Assembly (NCBI GenBank): GCA_027064425.1
Contig: JAMOPO010000003.1
Span: 100,607-164,606 of the forward strand
Length of the DNA stretch: 64,000 nt
Direction of reading: 5' to 3'
Source of the DNA: Methanobacteriota archaeon
GTDB lineage: Archaea > JAADCQ01 > Methanopyri > Methanopyrales > Methanopyraceae
Shown here: positions 50,569 to 58,028 of the stretch, piece by piece
Layout of the letters: each line of letters starts with the position of its first letter
Position numbering within the stretch: the stretch's first letter is position 1
Made by a program: the position numbers and the translations under genes
Notes under the pieces: model-generated
The model's input: the letters and a program-made list of their open reading frames with translations, nothing else
What the model was told of the DNA's origin: nothing
Databases searched by the model: none

Positions 50569-51508
50569 GCTGGGCTACGAGCGGGCCGAGCGGTGCAAGG
50601 TTCAGGGCAAGCCCGCCTGCCGGGTCGGCCTCAAGGATGGCCGCCGGCTGATCCACGATGCCCACCTGTCCAGGCCGGAGCACTACTACTCCGTGTACCA
50701 GAGCTGCTGCAACTGGGAGTGCAAGTTCTGCCACTCTTGGCGGTTCACGCAGCGCCCGGTCGGGACGTGGTGGAGCCCCGAGGACTTCGTCGAGCGCGCG
50801 CTCGAGTACCGGGAGCAGGTAACCGTGTGGGAACCCCGCAGGCGGGCCACGTCGTTCCACGCCCTCGACCTCTGCCTCGGCTGCGGCAAGTGCGTGCTGG
50901 GAGAGCGGCCCGACTGGTGCCCCGGCAAGGTCGATCCGGACGACATCGTGCCCAGCCCGCAGGGGTGGGGACCGGCCCGCAACATCGTCGCGTTCACGGG
51001 CGGCGACCTCACCTGCCGGCCCGACTTCTACGTCGAGGCGATCAAGGCGCTCAAGCGGGAGACCGACGACCTGTGGGTGCTGCTTGAGAGCAACGGGTTC
51101 GGGCTGGTGGAGGAGCACGTGGAGGAGCTGGCCGCGGCCGGCCTCGACTCCGTGTGGCTGGACATCAAGGCGTGGGACGAGGAGACGCACCGGGAGCTGA
51201 CCGGGGCCACCAACGAGCACACCCTCGAGTGCGTGGAGCTGCTCCGGGAGCACGACGTGGTGGTCGAGGTGTGCACGCTCTACATCCCCGGTCACGTGGA
51301 GGCGGACCAGATCCTCCGCATCGCGCACCACGTCGCCCAGATCGATCCCAGCATTCCGTTCACGATCCTCGCCTACTTCCCCGAGTACAAGATGTCCGCC
51401 CGGCCGCCTAAACGGTCCGAGCTGGAGACGGCCGAGCGGCTCGCCCGGGAGGTGGCCGGGCTGAAGCAGGTCAGGATCGGGAACGAACACGTGGCCCTTC
51501 CCGGCTGA
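50561..51508 (+). CDS. radical SAM protein with extra ferredoxin-like cysteines
   Basis: This 315-residue protein has the cluster CCNWECKFCHSW (CX3CX2C) at about residues 47-58, and a second Cys-rich segment CLGCGKCVLGERPDWCPGK at about 107-125 that resembles half of a ferredoxin, as in glycyl-radical activating enzymes. AFTGGDLTC is the SAM-binding loop and DSVWLDIKAWDEETHREL the conserved DIK motif. It is related to PFL-activase-like proteins of archaea; no glycyl radical enzyme is nearby. ATG 50561 is preferred over the ATG 4 codons earlier. It is followed by the Nudix gene in an ATG/TGA overlap. Confidence 0.8.
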   Translation: MVELGYERAERCKVQGKPACRVGLKDGRRLIHDAHLSRPEHYYSVYQSCCNWECKFCHSWRFTQRPVGTWWSPEDFVERALEYREQVTVWEPRRRATSFHALDLCLGCGKCVLGERPDWCPGKVDPDDIVPSPQGWGPARNIVAFTGGDLTCRPDFYVEAIKALKRETDDLWVLLESNGFGLVEEHVEELAAAGLDSVWLDIKAWDEETHRELTGATNEHTLECVELLREHDVVVEVCTLYIPGHVEADQILRIAHHVAQIDPSIPFTILAYFPEYKMSARPPKRSELETAERLAREVAGLKQVRIGNEHVALPG

Positions 51509-51963
51509 TGGGGGCCCGGAGGTTGGGCCGTAAAGTCAAGTGCTTCTGCGTGTGCAAGGGGAAGTACCCCGCGCCCGCGCTCGCCGTCGACGGGATCGTG
51601 CCCTACGAGGACGGGGTGGTGCTGATCAGACGAGGGAACGAGCCGTTCAAGGGCAAGCTGGCCCTACCCGGCGGGTTCGTGGAGTGCGGGGAGACCGTGG
51701 AGGAGGCCGTCGCGCGGGAGGTGAGGGAGGAGACCGGGCTGAGGGTGCGTCCCGCGGAGCTGGTGGGTGTGTACTCTGACCCCGAGCGCGACCCGCGGGG
51801 ACACGTCGTCTCCGTGTGCTTCCTGTGCGAGGTGGAAGGGGGCGAGCTGCGGGCCGGCTCCGACGCCGCGGACGTTGAGGTGGTAGATCCCGAGGACCTC
51901 TCGCCCGAGGACCTGGCCTTCGACCACTACCAGATGCTGCGCGACGCGGGGCTCGTGGATTGA
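51508..51963 (+). CDS. Nudix hydrolase (ADP-ribose pyrophosphatase-like)
   Basis: This 151-residue Nudix protein has the full box GGFVECGETVEEAVAREVREETGL (GX5EX7REUXEEXGU). Shortly after come a conserved Arg and ELVGVYSDPERDPRGHV, where the SDPxRDPRG pattern is typical of archaeal ADP-ribose pyrophosphatases. It hydrolyses nucleoside diphosphate derivatives with Mg2+. A short N-terminal segment has CFCVCKGKY, perhaps a remnant zinc knuckle. It starts at ATG 51508 overlapping the previous TGA. Confidence 0.88.
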   Translation: MGARRLGRKVKCFCVCKGKYPAPALAVDGIVPYEDGVVLIRRGNEPFKGKLALPGGFVECGETVEEAVAREVREETGLRVRPAELVGVYSDPERDPRGHVVSVCFLCEVEGGELRAGSDAADVEVVDPEDLSPEDLAFDHYQMLRDAGLVD

Positions 51964-52604
51964 GGCCGGAGCTGGAGGGCCTGGTGCTGCTGAGCCTGGG
52001 GGTGATCGTGCTCACCGTCTCGGTCTACGCCCTCGGGAACACTCAGGAGCCGCTCAGGTTCCCCGAAACGGATAACCCCTCCCTCTGCGACCGACTGTTC
52101 ACGATCATCTCGGGAGTCGTCGCGGGGACGGCGATGGCGGGGATGGGAGCCCTGAAGTTCCGGAGGAACGAGCGGGTGAAGGCCGCGCTGGGGCTGGTGA
52201 AGAAGGCGGAAAAGTACCTGGAGGAGGGCTCTGAGCGCATCCCGGCCAAGTATAACGCGCTGACCTACGTCCTGCGCGCTCTCAAGTGCGTGAAGAGCGC
52301 GGCCGCGTTGCTTGAGGAGGTGGAGCGCGAGCTCGAGGAGAGCGAGAAGGAAGGTGGGAAGGAGGAGAGGCGGGAGCGAGGGAAGCGGGAAGAGGAGGAT
52401 GAGCGGGAGGGGGAGGAGGGTGTACGAGCCGCTGAAGGAGAGGGCGGAGCCGGGCGATCGGGTGGTGGTGACGGGGATCGTGGTGAGCGAGGATCCGCTG
52501 ACGATCGACGACGGGGAGAGGCTCGTGAAGTGTCCTCCGACGGAGGCGGTGGAGCTGAGGGACGCGAGCGGGAGGAAGATCGAGGAGGGCCCGGAGCGGG
52601 GTGA
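51960..52604 (+). CDS. membrane protein with helical tail; 3' third overlaps next gene
   Basis: From TTG 51960 the frame encodes a protein with two hydrophobic segments (about 7-27 and 43-65) and a charged helical region (KAALGLVKKAEKYLEEGSER and LEEVERELEESEKEGGKEER). After about residue 146 the translation becomes low-complexity Gly/Arg/Glu, and it overlaps the OB-like gene by 206 bases. The tail looks like a composition shadow. The true product may end earlier, be frameshifted into the next frame, or really carry a disordered tail. No family is recognised. Confidence 0.5.
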   Translation: MRPELEGLVLLSLGVIVLTVSVYALGNTQEPLRFPETDNPSLCDRLFTIISGVVAGTAMAGMGALKFRRNERVKAALGLVKKAEKYLEEGSERIPAKYNALTYVLRALKCVKSAAALLEEVERELEESEKEGGKEERRERGKREEEDEREGEEGVRAAEGEGGAGRSGGGDGDRGERGSADDRRRGEAREVSSDGGGGAEGREREEDRGGPGAG

Positions 52605-52734
52605 GGTGGTCCGGGTCTTCGGTGTCGTGATCGACGCGCGCGAGGACCGGGTCACCGTGGAGCCGCACGCCGTGCAGCGGCTGGACGTCGAACCCGAGCT
52701 CTGGCGGGACGTGCGGAGGGCGACCCATTATTAA
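52399..52734 (+). CDS. small OB-fold-like protein of unknown function
   Basis: This 111-residue protein starts at ATG 52399. The pattern AEPGDRVVVTGIVVSEDPLTIDDGERLVKC ... GEVVRVFGVVIDAREDRVTVEPHAVQRLD is strand-rich and looks like an OB-fold, as in nucleic-acid-binding proteins related to RPA/Stn1-type folds. The position directly before PCNA would fit a replication role, but this is speculative. The N-terminus lies within the end of the preceding frame, so the start is less certain. Confidence 0.6.
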   Translation: MSGRGRRVYEPLKERAEPGDRVVVTGIVVSEDPLTIDDGERLVKCPPTEAVELRDASGRKIEEGPERGEVVRVFGVVIDAREDRVTVEPHAVQRLDVEPELWRDVRRATHY

Positions 52735-52737
52735 ACG
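52728..52737 (+). promoter_or_regulatory. probable TATA box of the PCNA gene
   Basis: ATTATTAAAC lies 37-46 bases before the GTG at 52774 and overlaps the TAA stop of the OB-like gene. The predicted transcription start is near 52758, followed by GGGGGTGAG as the ribosome binding site. Confidence 0.5.
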
Positions 52738-52773
52738 CCCGGCTCGCCGGACTCCCCCCAGGGGGTGAGAGCC

Positions 52774-53544
52774 GTGACCCTGTTCCGAGCGTACCAGGAG
52801 GAGGCCCGGTACTTCAAGTACGCGTTCAACGCGGCGGGCAAGGTCGTCGAGGAGGCCCCCTTGATCATCTCGCCGGACAAGGGCATCCTGTCCCGGGCAA
52901 TGGACGCCTCACACATCGCCATGGCCGTGCTGGAGATGCCCTGGGAGATGTTCGACGAGTACGAGGCGCCGACCGAGGAGGAGGAGCTGATCTACGGGCT
53001 GGACATGGAGGAGGTGACCCGCATCGTCCGCCGGACCCGGGTCACCGACGAGTTCACCCTGGAGGCGGAGAGCGAGGACGAGGTGATCGTGAAGCTGGCC
53101 ACCGGCGGTTACGAGCGCGAGTTCAGGCTGCGGAGCATCGAGATCGAGGACATTCCAGACGAGCCGGAGCTGGACTACACCGTGGAGGTCACGGTCGTAC
53201 CCGACTTCGTGCAGGACGCCGTGCGAGACGCTGACCTGGTCAGCGACACGGTGAAGGTGGGCGTCGAGGACGGCACGTTCTACTTCAAGGCGGAGGGCGA
53301 GCGGGGCACGGTGCAGCCGAAGGTGCAGGAGGGAGCGGAGGCCCTGCTGGGGTTCGACGCCGAGGAGGACGTCGAGACGGCCTACCCGCTGGACTACCTC
53401 AAGGACATGATCCAGGCCGCGCAGGGCGCCGAGAGCGTGATCATCCGACTCGGCGAGGACATGCCGCTGGAGCTCGAGTTCCGGATCGGTCCCGCCGGCG
53501 AGGGCCGGCTGAAGTTCTACCTGGCCCCGAGGGTCGAGGAGTAG
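52774..53544 (+). CDS. pcn: PCNA sliding clamp
   Basis: This ring-forming clamp tethers DNA polymerase, ligase and nucleases to DNA. The 256 residues include ILSRAMDASHIAMAVLEMP (the conserved D-S/H-A signature), the interdomain region with EVIVKLATGGYEREFRL, and the C-terminal domain with YPLDYLKDMIQAA, LEFRIGPAGEGRLKFYLAPR. I prefer GTG 52774 (MTLFRAYQEEARYF) because the in-frame GTG at 52765 is part of the ribosome binding site GGGGGTGAG. It is convergent with the signal peptidase gene, separated by 2 bases. Confidence 0.93.
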   Translation: MTLFRAYQEEARYFKYAFNAAGKVVEEAPLIISPDKGILSRAMDASHIAMAVLEMPWEMFDEYEAPTEEEELIYGLDMEEVTRIVRRTRVTDEFTLEAESEDEVIVKLATGGYEREFRLRSIEIEDIPDEPELDYTVEVTVVPDFVQDAVRDADLVSDTVKVGVEDGTFYFKAEGERGTVQPKVQEGAEALLGFDAEEDVETAYPLDYLKDMIQAAQGAESVIIRLGEDMPLELEFRIGPAGEGRLKFYLAPRVEE

Positions 53545-53546
53545 GC

Positions 53547-53996
53547 CTACCCCGCCCCGTACAGGTACCTGTCCAGCAGCGCCTTCGGGTACCCCACGTA
53601 CGGAATCCGGAACACCACCTTACCGCTGATGTACTTCGGCGGCACCGGTGACCACGGGTCCGGCAGCGGGTTGTTGTCCCCCTTCGTGACCACGCCCTTG
53701 GGCGTCTTCGCGATCACCCGGTGCACGACCGGCACGGAGCGACCCGGCAGCCGGTACACGATCACGTCACCCGGCTTGATCTCCCTGTACGGGACGCCCA
53801 CGACCAGCAGCACATCGCCCACGTTATAGTACGGATACATACTCTCGGAGATCACCGTTACCACTGGGTCCGGCGTGCCCAAGATGAACCCCAACCCGTA
53901 CCTGAGCCCGTAACCCAGTGCCACTCCGATGACCACGTAGACGACCACGGCCTTCCAACCGCGCAGCGACCTAAGCCGCCGGATCGCGCGCCGCAA
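53547..53996 (-). CDS. signal peptidase I (archaeal, Ser/His type)
   Basis: This membrane-bound serine protease of family S26 cleaves signal peptides of exported proteins. From TTG 53996 it has 149 residues: an N-terminal helix (AVVVYVVIGVALGYGLRY), the catalytic Ser in ISESMYPYYNVGD, PGDVIVYRLPG, and VVHRVIAKTPKGVVTKGDNN with the archaeal His that replaces the bacterial Lys. The conserved Asp is in NPLPDPW. GGGGGAG 6 bases before the TTG decides the start; the frame extends to 54137 but that part is Arg-rich and unlikely to be coding. Confidence 0.87.
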   Translation of the reverse strand: MRRAIRRLRSLRGWKAVVVYVVIGVALGYGLRYGLGFILGTPDPVVTVISESMYPYYNVGDVLLVVGVPYREIKPGDVIVYRLPGRSVPVVHRVIAKTPKGVVTKGDNNPLPDPWSPVPPKYISGKVVFRIPYVGYPKALLDRYLYGAG

Positions 53997-54312
53997 TCCA
54001 CGCTCCCCCGGTGGGCGCCGACACCGGGCTGAGAAATAGGTACCGGGGGCGGGGTGAGACCACCGGTAACCGGTCACGTTACCCCGGTGGGGCGGCGGAT
54101 CTCGTCGCCACCCCGCCGAGGAGCGGCAGGACCTCACCCCCTAGCCCGCGCTCGGACTCGACTATAACCGCCCACTTCTCAGACGACCGCGTGGTACGGC
54201 CGCGCCCTAATTCTCTTGGACGCCGGAGCTTTGTCGGCCGCTCCTGACAACTCGCTACGCTGCCCAGGGGTAGACTTAACCGGGACGGCACGTCACCGGT
54301 CCGGGGCTAAGC
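53997..54312. other. 316-base intergenic region with two hairpins and two promoters
   Basis: This is the only long gene-free stretch besides the RNA gene. It holds two strong potential hairpins: 54060-54090 (CCACCGGTAAC ... GTTACCCCGGTGG with a 2-base bulge) and 54090-54117 (GGGGCGGCG ... CGCCACCCC). A minus-strand TATA-like TTATAGTC at 54163-54170 would put both hairpins in the leader of the signal peptidase mRNA. A plus-strand GACTTAACC at 54273-54281 fits the promoter of the cobyric acid synthase gene. A 70-codon minus frame at 54079-54291 is not convincing. Confidence 0.5.
54273..54281 (+). promoter_or_regulatory. probable TATA box of cobyric acid synthase gene
   Basis: GACTTAACC lies 32-40 bases before the TTG at 54313, predicting transcription from about 54303. 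No cobalamin riboswitch-like box is recognisable in the short leader. Confidence 0.45.
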
Positions 54313-55797
54313 TTGCCCGCGCTGATGCTCGTGGGCACCTGCTCAAACTCCGGGAAATCATTCCTCGCCGCCGCGCTGTGCGCCTACCTCCGACGGCGAG
54401 GAGTGGACGTCGCCCCGTTCAAGTCCCAAAACATGTCCTTGAACTCCTGCGTCGCGCGAGAGGGGGGAGAGATCGCCGTCGCCCAGGCTTTCCAGGCCCG
54501 GCTGGCCGGCCACGAGCCCTCGATTCACCATAACCCGGTGCTCCTTAAACCCAAGGGAGAGCGCCGATCCGAGGTCATCGTCCACGGTCGGCCCATCGGC
54601 ACCATGACCTACGACGAGTACCGGCAGATCGCCCTGGACGAGCCCTGGGAGGCGGTGAAGGAGTCGGCGGAGCTGCTCGCCGAGGAGCACGAGGTGATCG
54701 TGGCGGAGGGGGCCGGCTCCCCGGCCGAGATCAACGTCCTCGACACCGACATCGCGAACCTACGCGTGGCGGAGCTGCTGGACGCCGACGTGGTGCTCGT
54801 CGCTGATATCAGCCGGGGAGGGGCGTTCGCCGCCGTCTACGGAACGGTGAAGCTCCTCCCAGAGCGCTGGCGGAGGTTGATCAAGGGGTTCCTGTTCAAC
54901 AAGTTCCGAGGCGACGAGTCCATCCTAGAGCCGGGAATCCGCGAGCTCGAAAGGAGGCTTGGAATCGAGCACCTGGGCACGATCGGGGTCGTCGAGGACT
55001 TCTGGATGCCCTGGGAGGACTCCGAGGCGCTGGACGCCCACTCGCCCGGCCGTGGGACGGTGCGCGTGGCCGTCGTCCGGCTCCCTCGAATCTCCAACTT
55101 CACCGACTTCGAGCCCCTGGCCATGGAACCCGACGTCCGGGTGGAGTTCGTGGACCCCCGGGACTCCATCCCGGAGGACGCCGACGCCGTCATCCTCCCG
55201 GGGACCCGGACCACGATCCCCGACCTTGAGGAGCTCCGCCGTCGCGGGATGGATGAGGAAATCGTTCGGGCCGCGGAGGAGGGCACCGTCGTGTTCGGGG
55301 TGTGCGGTGGCTTCCAAATGCTGGGCCGGAAGCTGATTGACGAGGGGGGCGGTGAGCTGGAGGAGGGGGAGTCCGTGCCCGGGCTCGGCCTGCTGGACGC
55401 GGTTACCGTCTTCCCGGCCGACGCGGGCAAGGTCACCGTGCTCACCCGCGGGCGCGTGGTGCACCCTGAGCTCCGCGGCATCGAGGTTGAGGGCTTCGAG
55501 ATCCACGAGGGGCGAACTCGGGCCCGGGATCCGGCCTTCCTGCGCGTCCTCAAGGGGTACGGGAACGACGGGTCGGGCCGCGACGGCGCGTACAGGACGG
55601 ACCTGCCGGTCCTCGGGACTTACCTCCACGGCATCTTCTTCAACCGGAGGTTCCGGCACGCGTTCCTCCGGTGGGTGTCGGGCGGCGAGTGGAAGCCTCC
55701 CGAGCACGACGTCGTTCGGCGCGCGTTCGAGCGGAACCTAGAGCGGGCGGAGGACATTCTCGAGTCGACGTCTCTGCCCGACCTGCTAGGGGTGTAG
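54313..55797 (+). CDS. cbiP: cobyric acid synthase
   Basis: This glutamine-dependent amidase amidates adenosylcobyrinic acid a,c-diamide at four side chains in corrinoid synthesis. The 494 residues comprise an N-terminal DTBS-like ATPase with VGTCSNSGKS and PFKSQNMSLNS (both CobQ/CbiP signatures), and a C-terminal class I glutamine amidotransferase with VFGVCGGFQMLG (catalytic Cys) and the late GTYLHGIFFN (His). Methanogens need corrinoids for the methyl-H4MPT:coenzyme M methyltransferase. It starts at a TTG and is followed after 3 bases by a TrmI-like methyltransferase. Confidence 0.93.
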   Translation: MPALMLVGTCSNSGKSFLAAALCAYLRRRGVDVAPFKSQNMSLNSCVAREGGEIAVAQAFQARLAGHEPSIHHNPVLLKPKGERRSEVIVHGRPIGTMTYDEYRQIALDEPWEAVKESAELLAEEHEVIVAEGAGSPAEINVLDTDIANLRVAELLDADVVLVADISRGGAFAAVYGTVKLLPERWRRLIKGFLFNKFRGDESILEPGIRELERRLGIEHLGTIGVVEDFWMPWEDSEALDAHSPGRGTVRVAVVRLPRISNFTDFEPLAMEPDVRVEFVDPRDSIPEDADAVILPGTRTTIPDLEELRRRGMDEEIVRAAEEGTVVFGVCGGFQMLGRKLIDEGGGELEEGESVPGLGLLDAVTVFPADAGKVTVLTRGRVVHPELRGIEVEGFEIHEGRTRARDPAFLRVLKGYGNDGSGRDGAYRTDLPVLGTYLHGIFFNRRFRHAFLRWVSGGEWKPPEHDVVRRAFERNLERAEDILESTSLPDLLGV

Positions 55798-55800
55798 CCT

Positions 55801-56382
55801 TTGGACCTGGACCGGCTAAAGGCGACCTCCTTCGAGCGCGTGACCCGGCCGATCGAGCCCAAGGACGCCGGCCTGATCGTGGAGCGACTGGGGCTTCTCC
55901 CGGGCCACCGGGTCTTCGAGTCCGGGGTGGGCTCCGGGTTCCTCACGGCCTCAATGGCCCGGATCGTGTACCCGGAGGGTGAGGTGGTGGGAGTTGAGAT
56001 CGATGGAGACAAGCTCGAGAAGGCGCGCCGGAACCTCCAGCAGCTGGACCGCATTTACGAGGAGAGCGTCACGTTAGAACGGAGCGACGCCCGGGAGTTC
56101 CTGAGGGACGTAAGGGACGAGTTCGACGCCATGGTCCTGGACCTGCCCCGGCCGGAGGAGGTCCTTGAGGTGGGCCTGGACGCGCTCAAGTCCGGCGGCA
56201 AGGTCGCCGTCTTCTGCCCGTTCTACGAGCAGGTCAAGGCCGTGTGGGAGGTGCTGGAGGACCACTGCGCGTGGCTGGAGGCCGTCGAGGTCATCGAGCG
56301 GGAGGTGCGGGTGGAACCCCAAGGGGTTCGCCCGGGCCGGTCGTCGAGCCACACCGGCTTCCTGGTCTTCGGCCGCGTTTAG
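55801..56382 (+). CDS. TrmI-like SAM-dependent methyltransferase lacking the N-terminal domain
   Basis: This 193-residue class I methyltransferase has PIEPKDAGLIVERLGLLPGHRVFESGVGSGFLTASMAR (motif I), VVGVEIDGDKLEKARRN, FDAMVLDLPRPEE (motif IV) and a C-terminal RPGRSSSHTGFLVFGR, as in archaeal tRNA m1A57/58 methyltransferase TrmI. The usual N-terminal beta-barrel domain of about 60-70 residues is missing: the protein starts at TTG 55801 right after cbiP. A role as a corrin-ring methyltransferase is less likely, because the C-terminal motif is TrmI-like. It is convergent with cfbC and its TAG overlaps the latter's stop region by 4 bases. Confidence 0.72.
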   Translation: MDLDRLKATSFERVTRPIEPKDAGLIVERLGLLPGHRVFESGVGSGFLTASMARIVYPEGEVVGVEIDGDKLEKARRNLQQLDRIYEESVTLERSDAREFLRDVRDEFDAMVLDLPRPEEVLEVGLDALKSGGKVAVFCPFYEQVKAVWEVLEDHCAWLEAVEVIEREVRVEPQGVRPGRSSSHTGFLVFGRV

Positions 56383-57176
56383 GCCAGGCCCAGGAACTCC
56401 AGCACCTCCCGCTCACCCATCGGACTGGGGACGGTCCCCCTGGCCTCGAGCATCCTTTCGGCCAGCTCCCGGAACCTGTCCGCCGCCTCGGACTCCGGGA
56501 ACGCCCGTAGGACGGTCCTCCGTCGGGTCTCCGCCTCCCTAACCTCGCGCAGGAAAGGCAGGTCGTAGAGCAGCTCCGCTCCGACCCGCTCGCAGAACTC
56601 CTCGACCTTGGTCGGGTCCGCCTCCTCCGTCCTGCGGTTGTGGATGATTCCCCCCAGCGCCGCCCCTCCCCGGCGAGCGTACTCCGCGATCCCGCGGCAG
56701 ATGTTGTTCGCGGCGTACAGGGACATCGGCTCGCTGGAGGTCACCACGAACACGGCGTCCGCGAACCCGCGCCGGATCGGCAGCGCGAACCCGCCGCACA
56801 CGACGTCTCCGAGCACGTCGAAGATCACCACGTCTACCTCCTCGAAGACCCCCCACCGGTCGAGCAGCTCCAGCGCTTTCAGCACACCTCGCCCCGCGCA
56901 CCCGACCCCGGGCTTAGGCCCACCGGACTCGACGCAGCGCACCCCGAAGTCGCCCTCGAAGATCACGTCGTCCGGGGACAGGCGGTCACCCTTGCGCCGG
57001 TACTCCCGCATCACCGTCGGGATCAGCCGGCCCGTGAGGGGGAGCGTCGAGTCCGCCTTGGGATCGCACCCGACGAGCATCACCTCCATGCCCTCCTCCG
57101 CCAACGCCGCCGCCACGTTCGCGGCGATGGTGGACTTCCCGATCCCTCCCTTCCCGTAAACGGCCAGCTTTTTCAA
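56379..57176 (-). CDS. cfbC: NifH-family ATPase, probable CfbC (F430 biosynthesis reductase)
   Basis: This homodimeric [4Fe-4S] ATPase of the NifH family has the P-loop KLAVYGKGGIGKST at its N-terminus, VGCDPKADST, and the two cluster Cys in VGCAGRGVLKAL and DVLGDVVCGGFALPIR. No nifD, nifK or other nitrogenase genes occur here. In methanogens without nitrogen fixation this homologue serves as CfbC, which drives reductive cyclisation of Ni-sirohydrochlorin a,c-diamide on the way to coenzyme F430. From TTG 57176 it has 265 residues, the normal length. Its partner CfbD is not in the window. Confidence 0.85.
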   Translation of the reverse strand: MKKLAVYGKGGIGKSTIAANVAAALAEEGMEVMLVGCDPKADSTLPLTGRLIPTVMREYRRKGDRLSPDDVIFEGDFGVRCVESGGPKPGVGCAGRGVLKALELLDRWGVFEEVDVVIFDVLGDVVCGGFALPIRRGFADAVFVVTSSEPMSLYAANNICRGIAEYARRGGAALGGIIHNRRTEEADPTKVEEFCERVGAELLYDLPFLREVREAETRRRTVLRAFPESEAADRFRELAERMLEARGTVPSPMGEREVLEFLGLA

Positions 57177-57198
57177 CGGAGGACGACCCCTTCCCGGG

Positions 57199-58014
57199 GT
57201 GTCGGGCTTGCGCAGGACGACGGTCGCGGTGCTGCTCGTGGCGGTGATCGTGCCGGCCACCGGGTACTCGTACCACCAGGTTAACTACGGTCGAGGCTAC
57301 GTGGAGCGGCCCGTCGTGACCTTCGGGGAGACGACCTGGCGCCACGCGGTCGGGCAGGCCATCCGGCTGTTCAACGCCGCGGGCGTGGACGTGTCCGGCG
57401 CTCACCGCGTGGTGGTGACCGCCGAGGAGACCAACCGGGTCGCCGCCAGGGTCACGGGCCGGCACTACACGCGGGACGAGATCTACAGCTGCGCCGCGGT
57501 GACGCCCTACGACCGCCCGCCGAGGGAGTACAAGGAGGTTGAGGGGTACCGGATCTACGTCGGCCCCGAGATCACGGTGTGCCGGCCCGAAACCTACGCT
57601 GAGGCGCTGGCGTCGGTCGGCGCCCCACCGTGCTCGGTCACCGTGAGGAGCCCCGTTCGGGCCACGGGAGAGGCCGCGCTGGCCGGCGTCTACAAGGCGC
57701 TCAGGGAGGCCGGGGTGCGGGTCTCCGACAAGGACGCCCAGTTCTCGCAGGCCGTGCTGGAGGCCGTGAAGTCCGCGGGCCGTGACCCCAGGAAGAGGGC
57801 GGCCGCCGCGATCGTGGTGGCCGTGTGCGTGTTCGAGGGGGAGGATAATCCTAAGGGGGCGGAGCAGGTGCAGCGTCGCGTAGAGGAGGCGTACGGCGTC
57901 CGGCTGCCCCCCGACACCGCGGTCAACGCGGCCCGCGCCGCCCGCCTGGCGAAGGAGGGAGCCGACTACTCCCGCTGGTGGCTCCTCAAGAGGCTCCTCG
58001 AGTACTGGCTCTAG
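57199..58014 (+). CDS. DUF1002 family exported protein
   Basis: This 271-residue protein has an N-terminal hydrophobic segment (TTVAVLLVAVIVPATGYSY), probably a signal peptide or anchor. A domain matching DUF1002 follows: YSCAAVTPYDRPP, then YRIYVGPEITVCRPETYAEALASVGAPPCSVTVRSPV and TGEAALAGVYKAL, which parallels the family pattern of 'T.EMYANAL.TAGI..A.V.V..P..VSG.AAL'. DUF1002 is known mostly from Firmicutes (YpuA-like) and its function is unknown. It starts at a GTG only 22 bases from the divergent cfbC TTG. Confidence 0.75.
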   Translation: MSGLRRTTVAVLLVAVIVPATGYSYHQVNYGRGYVERPVVTFGETTWRHAVGQAIRLFNAAGVDVSGAHRVVVTAEETNRVAARVTGRHYTRDEIYSCAAVTPYDRPPREYKEVEGYRIYVGPEITVCRPETYAEALASVGAPPCSVTVRSPVRATGEAALAGVYKALREAGVRVSDKDAQFSQAVLEAVKSAGRDPRKRAAAAIVVAVCVFEGEDNPKGAEQVQRRVEEAYGVRLPPDTAVNAARAARLAKEGADYSRWWLLKRLLEYWL

Positions 58015-58028
58015 GGGGCGTCGCCCGC

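Noticed and set aside
54079..54291. 70-codon minus frame in the signal peptidase-cbiP gap
   Set aside because: It is Arg/Ser/Gly-rich, has no ribosome binding site or family similarity that I can see, and spans the hairpins and likely promoters.
56379..57260. Nitrogen fixation (nifH)
   Set aside because: The protein is NifH-like, but there is no nifDK or other nif gene. The CfbC role in F430 synthesis fits a methanogen better.
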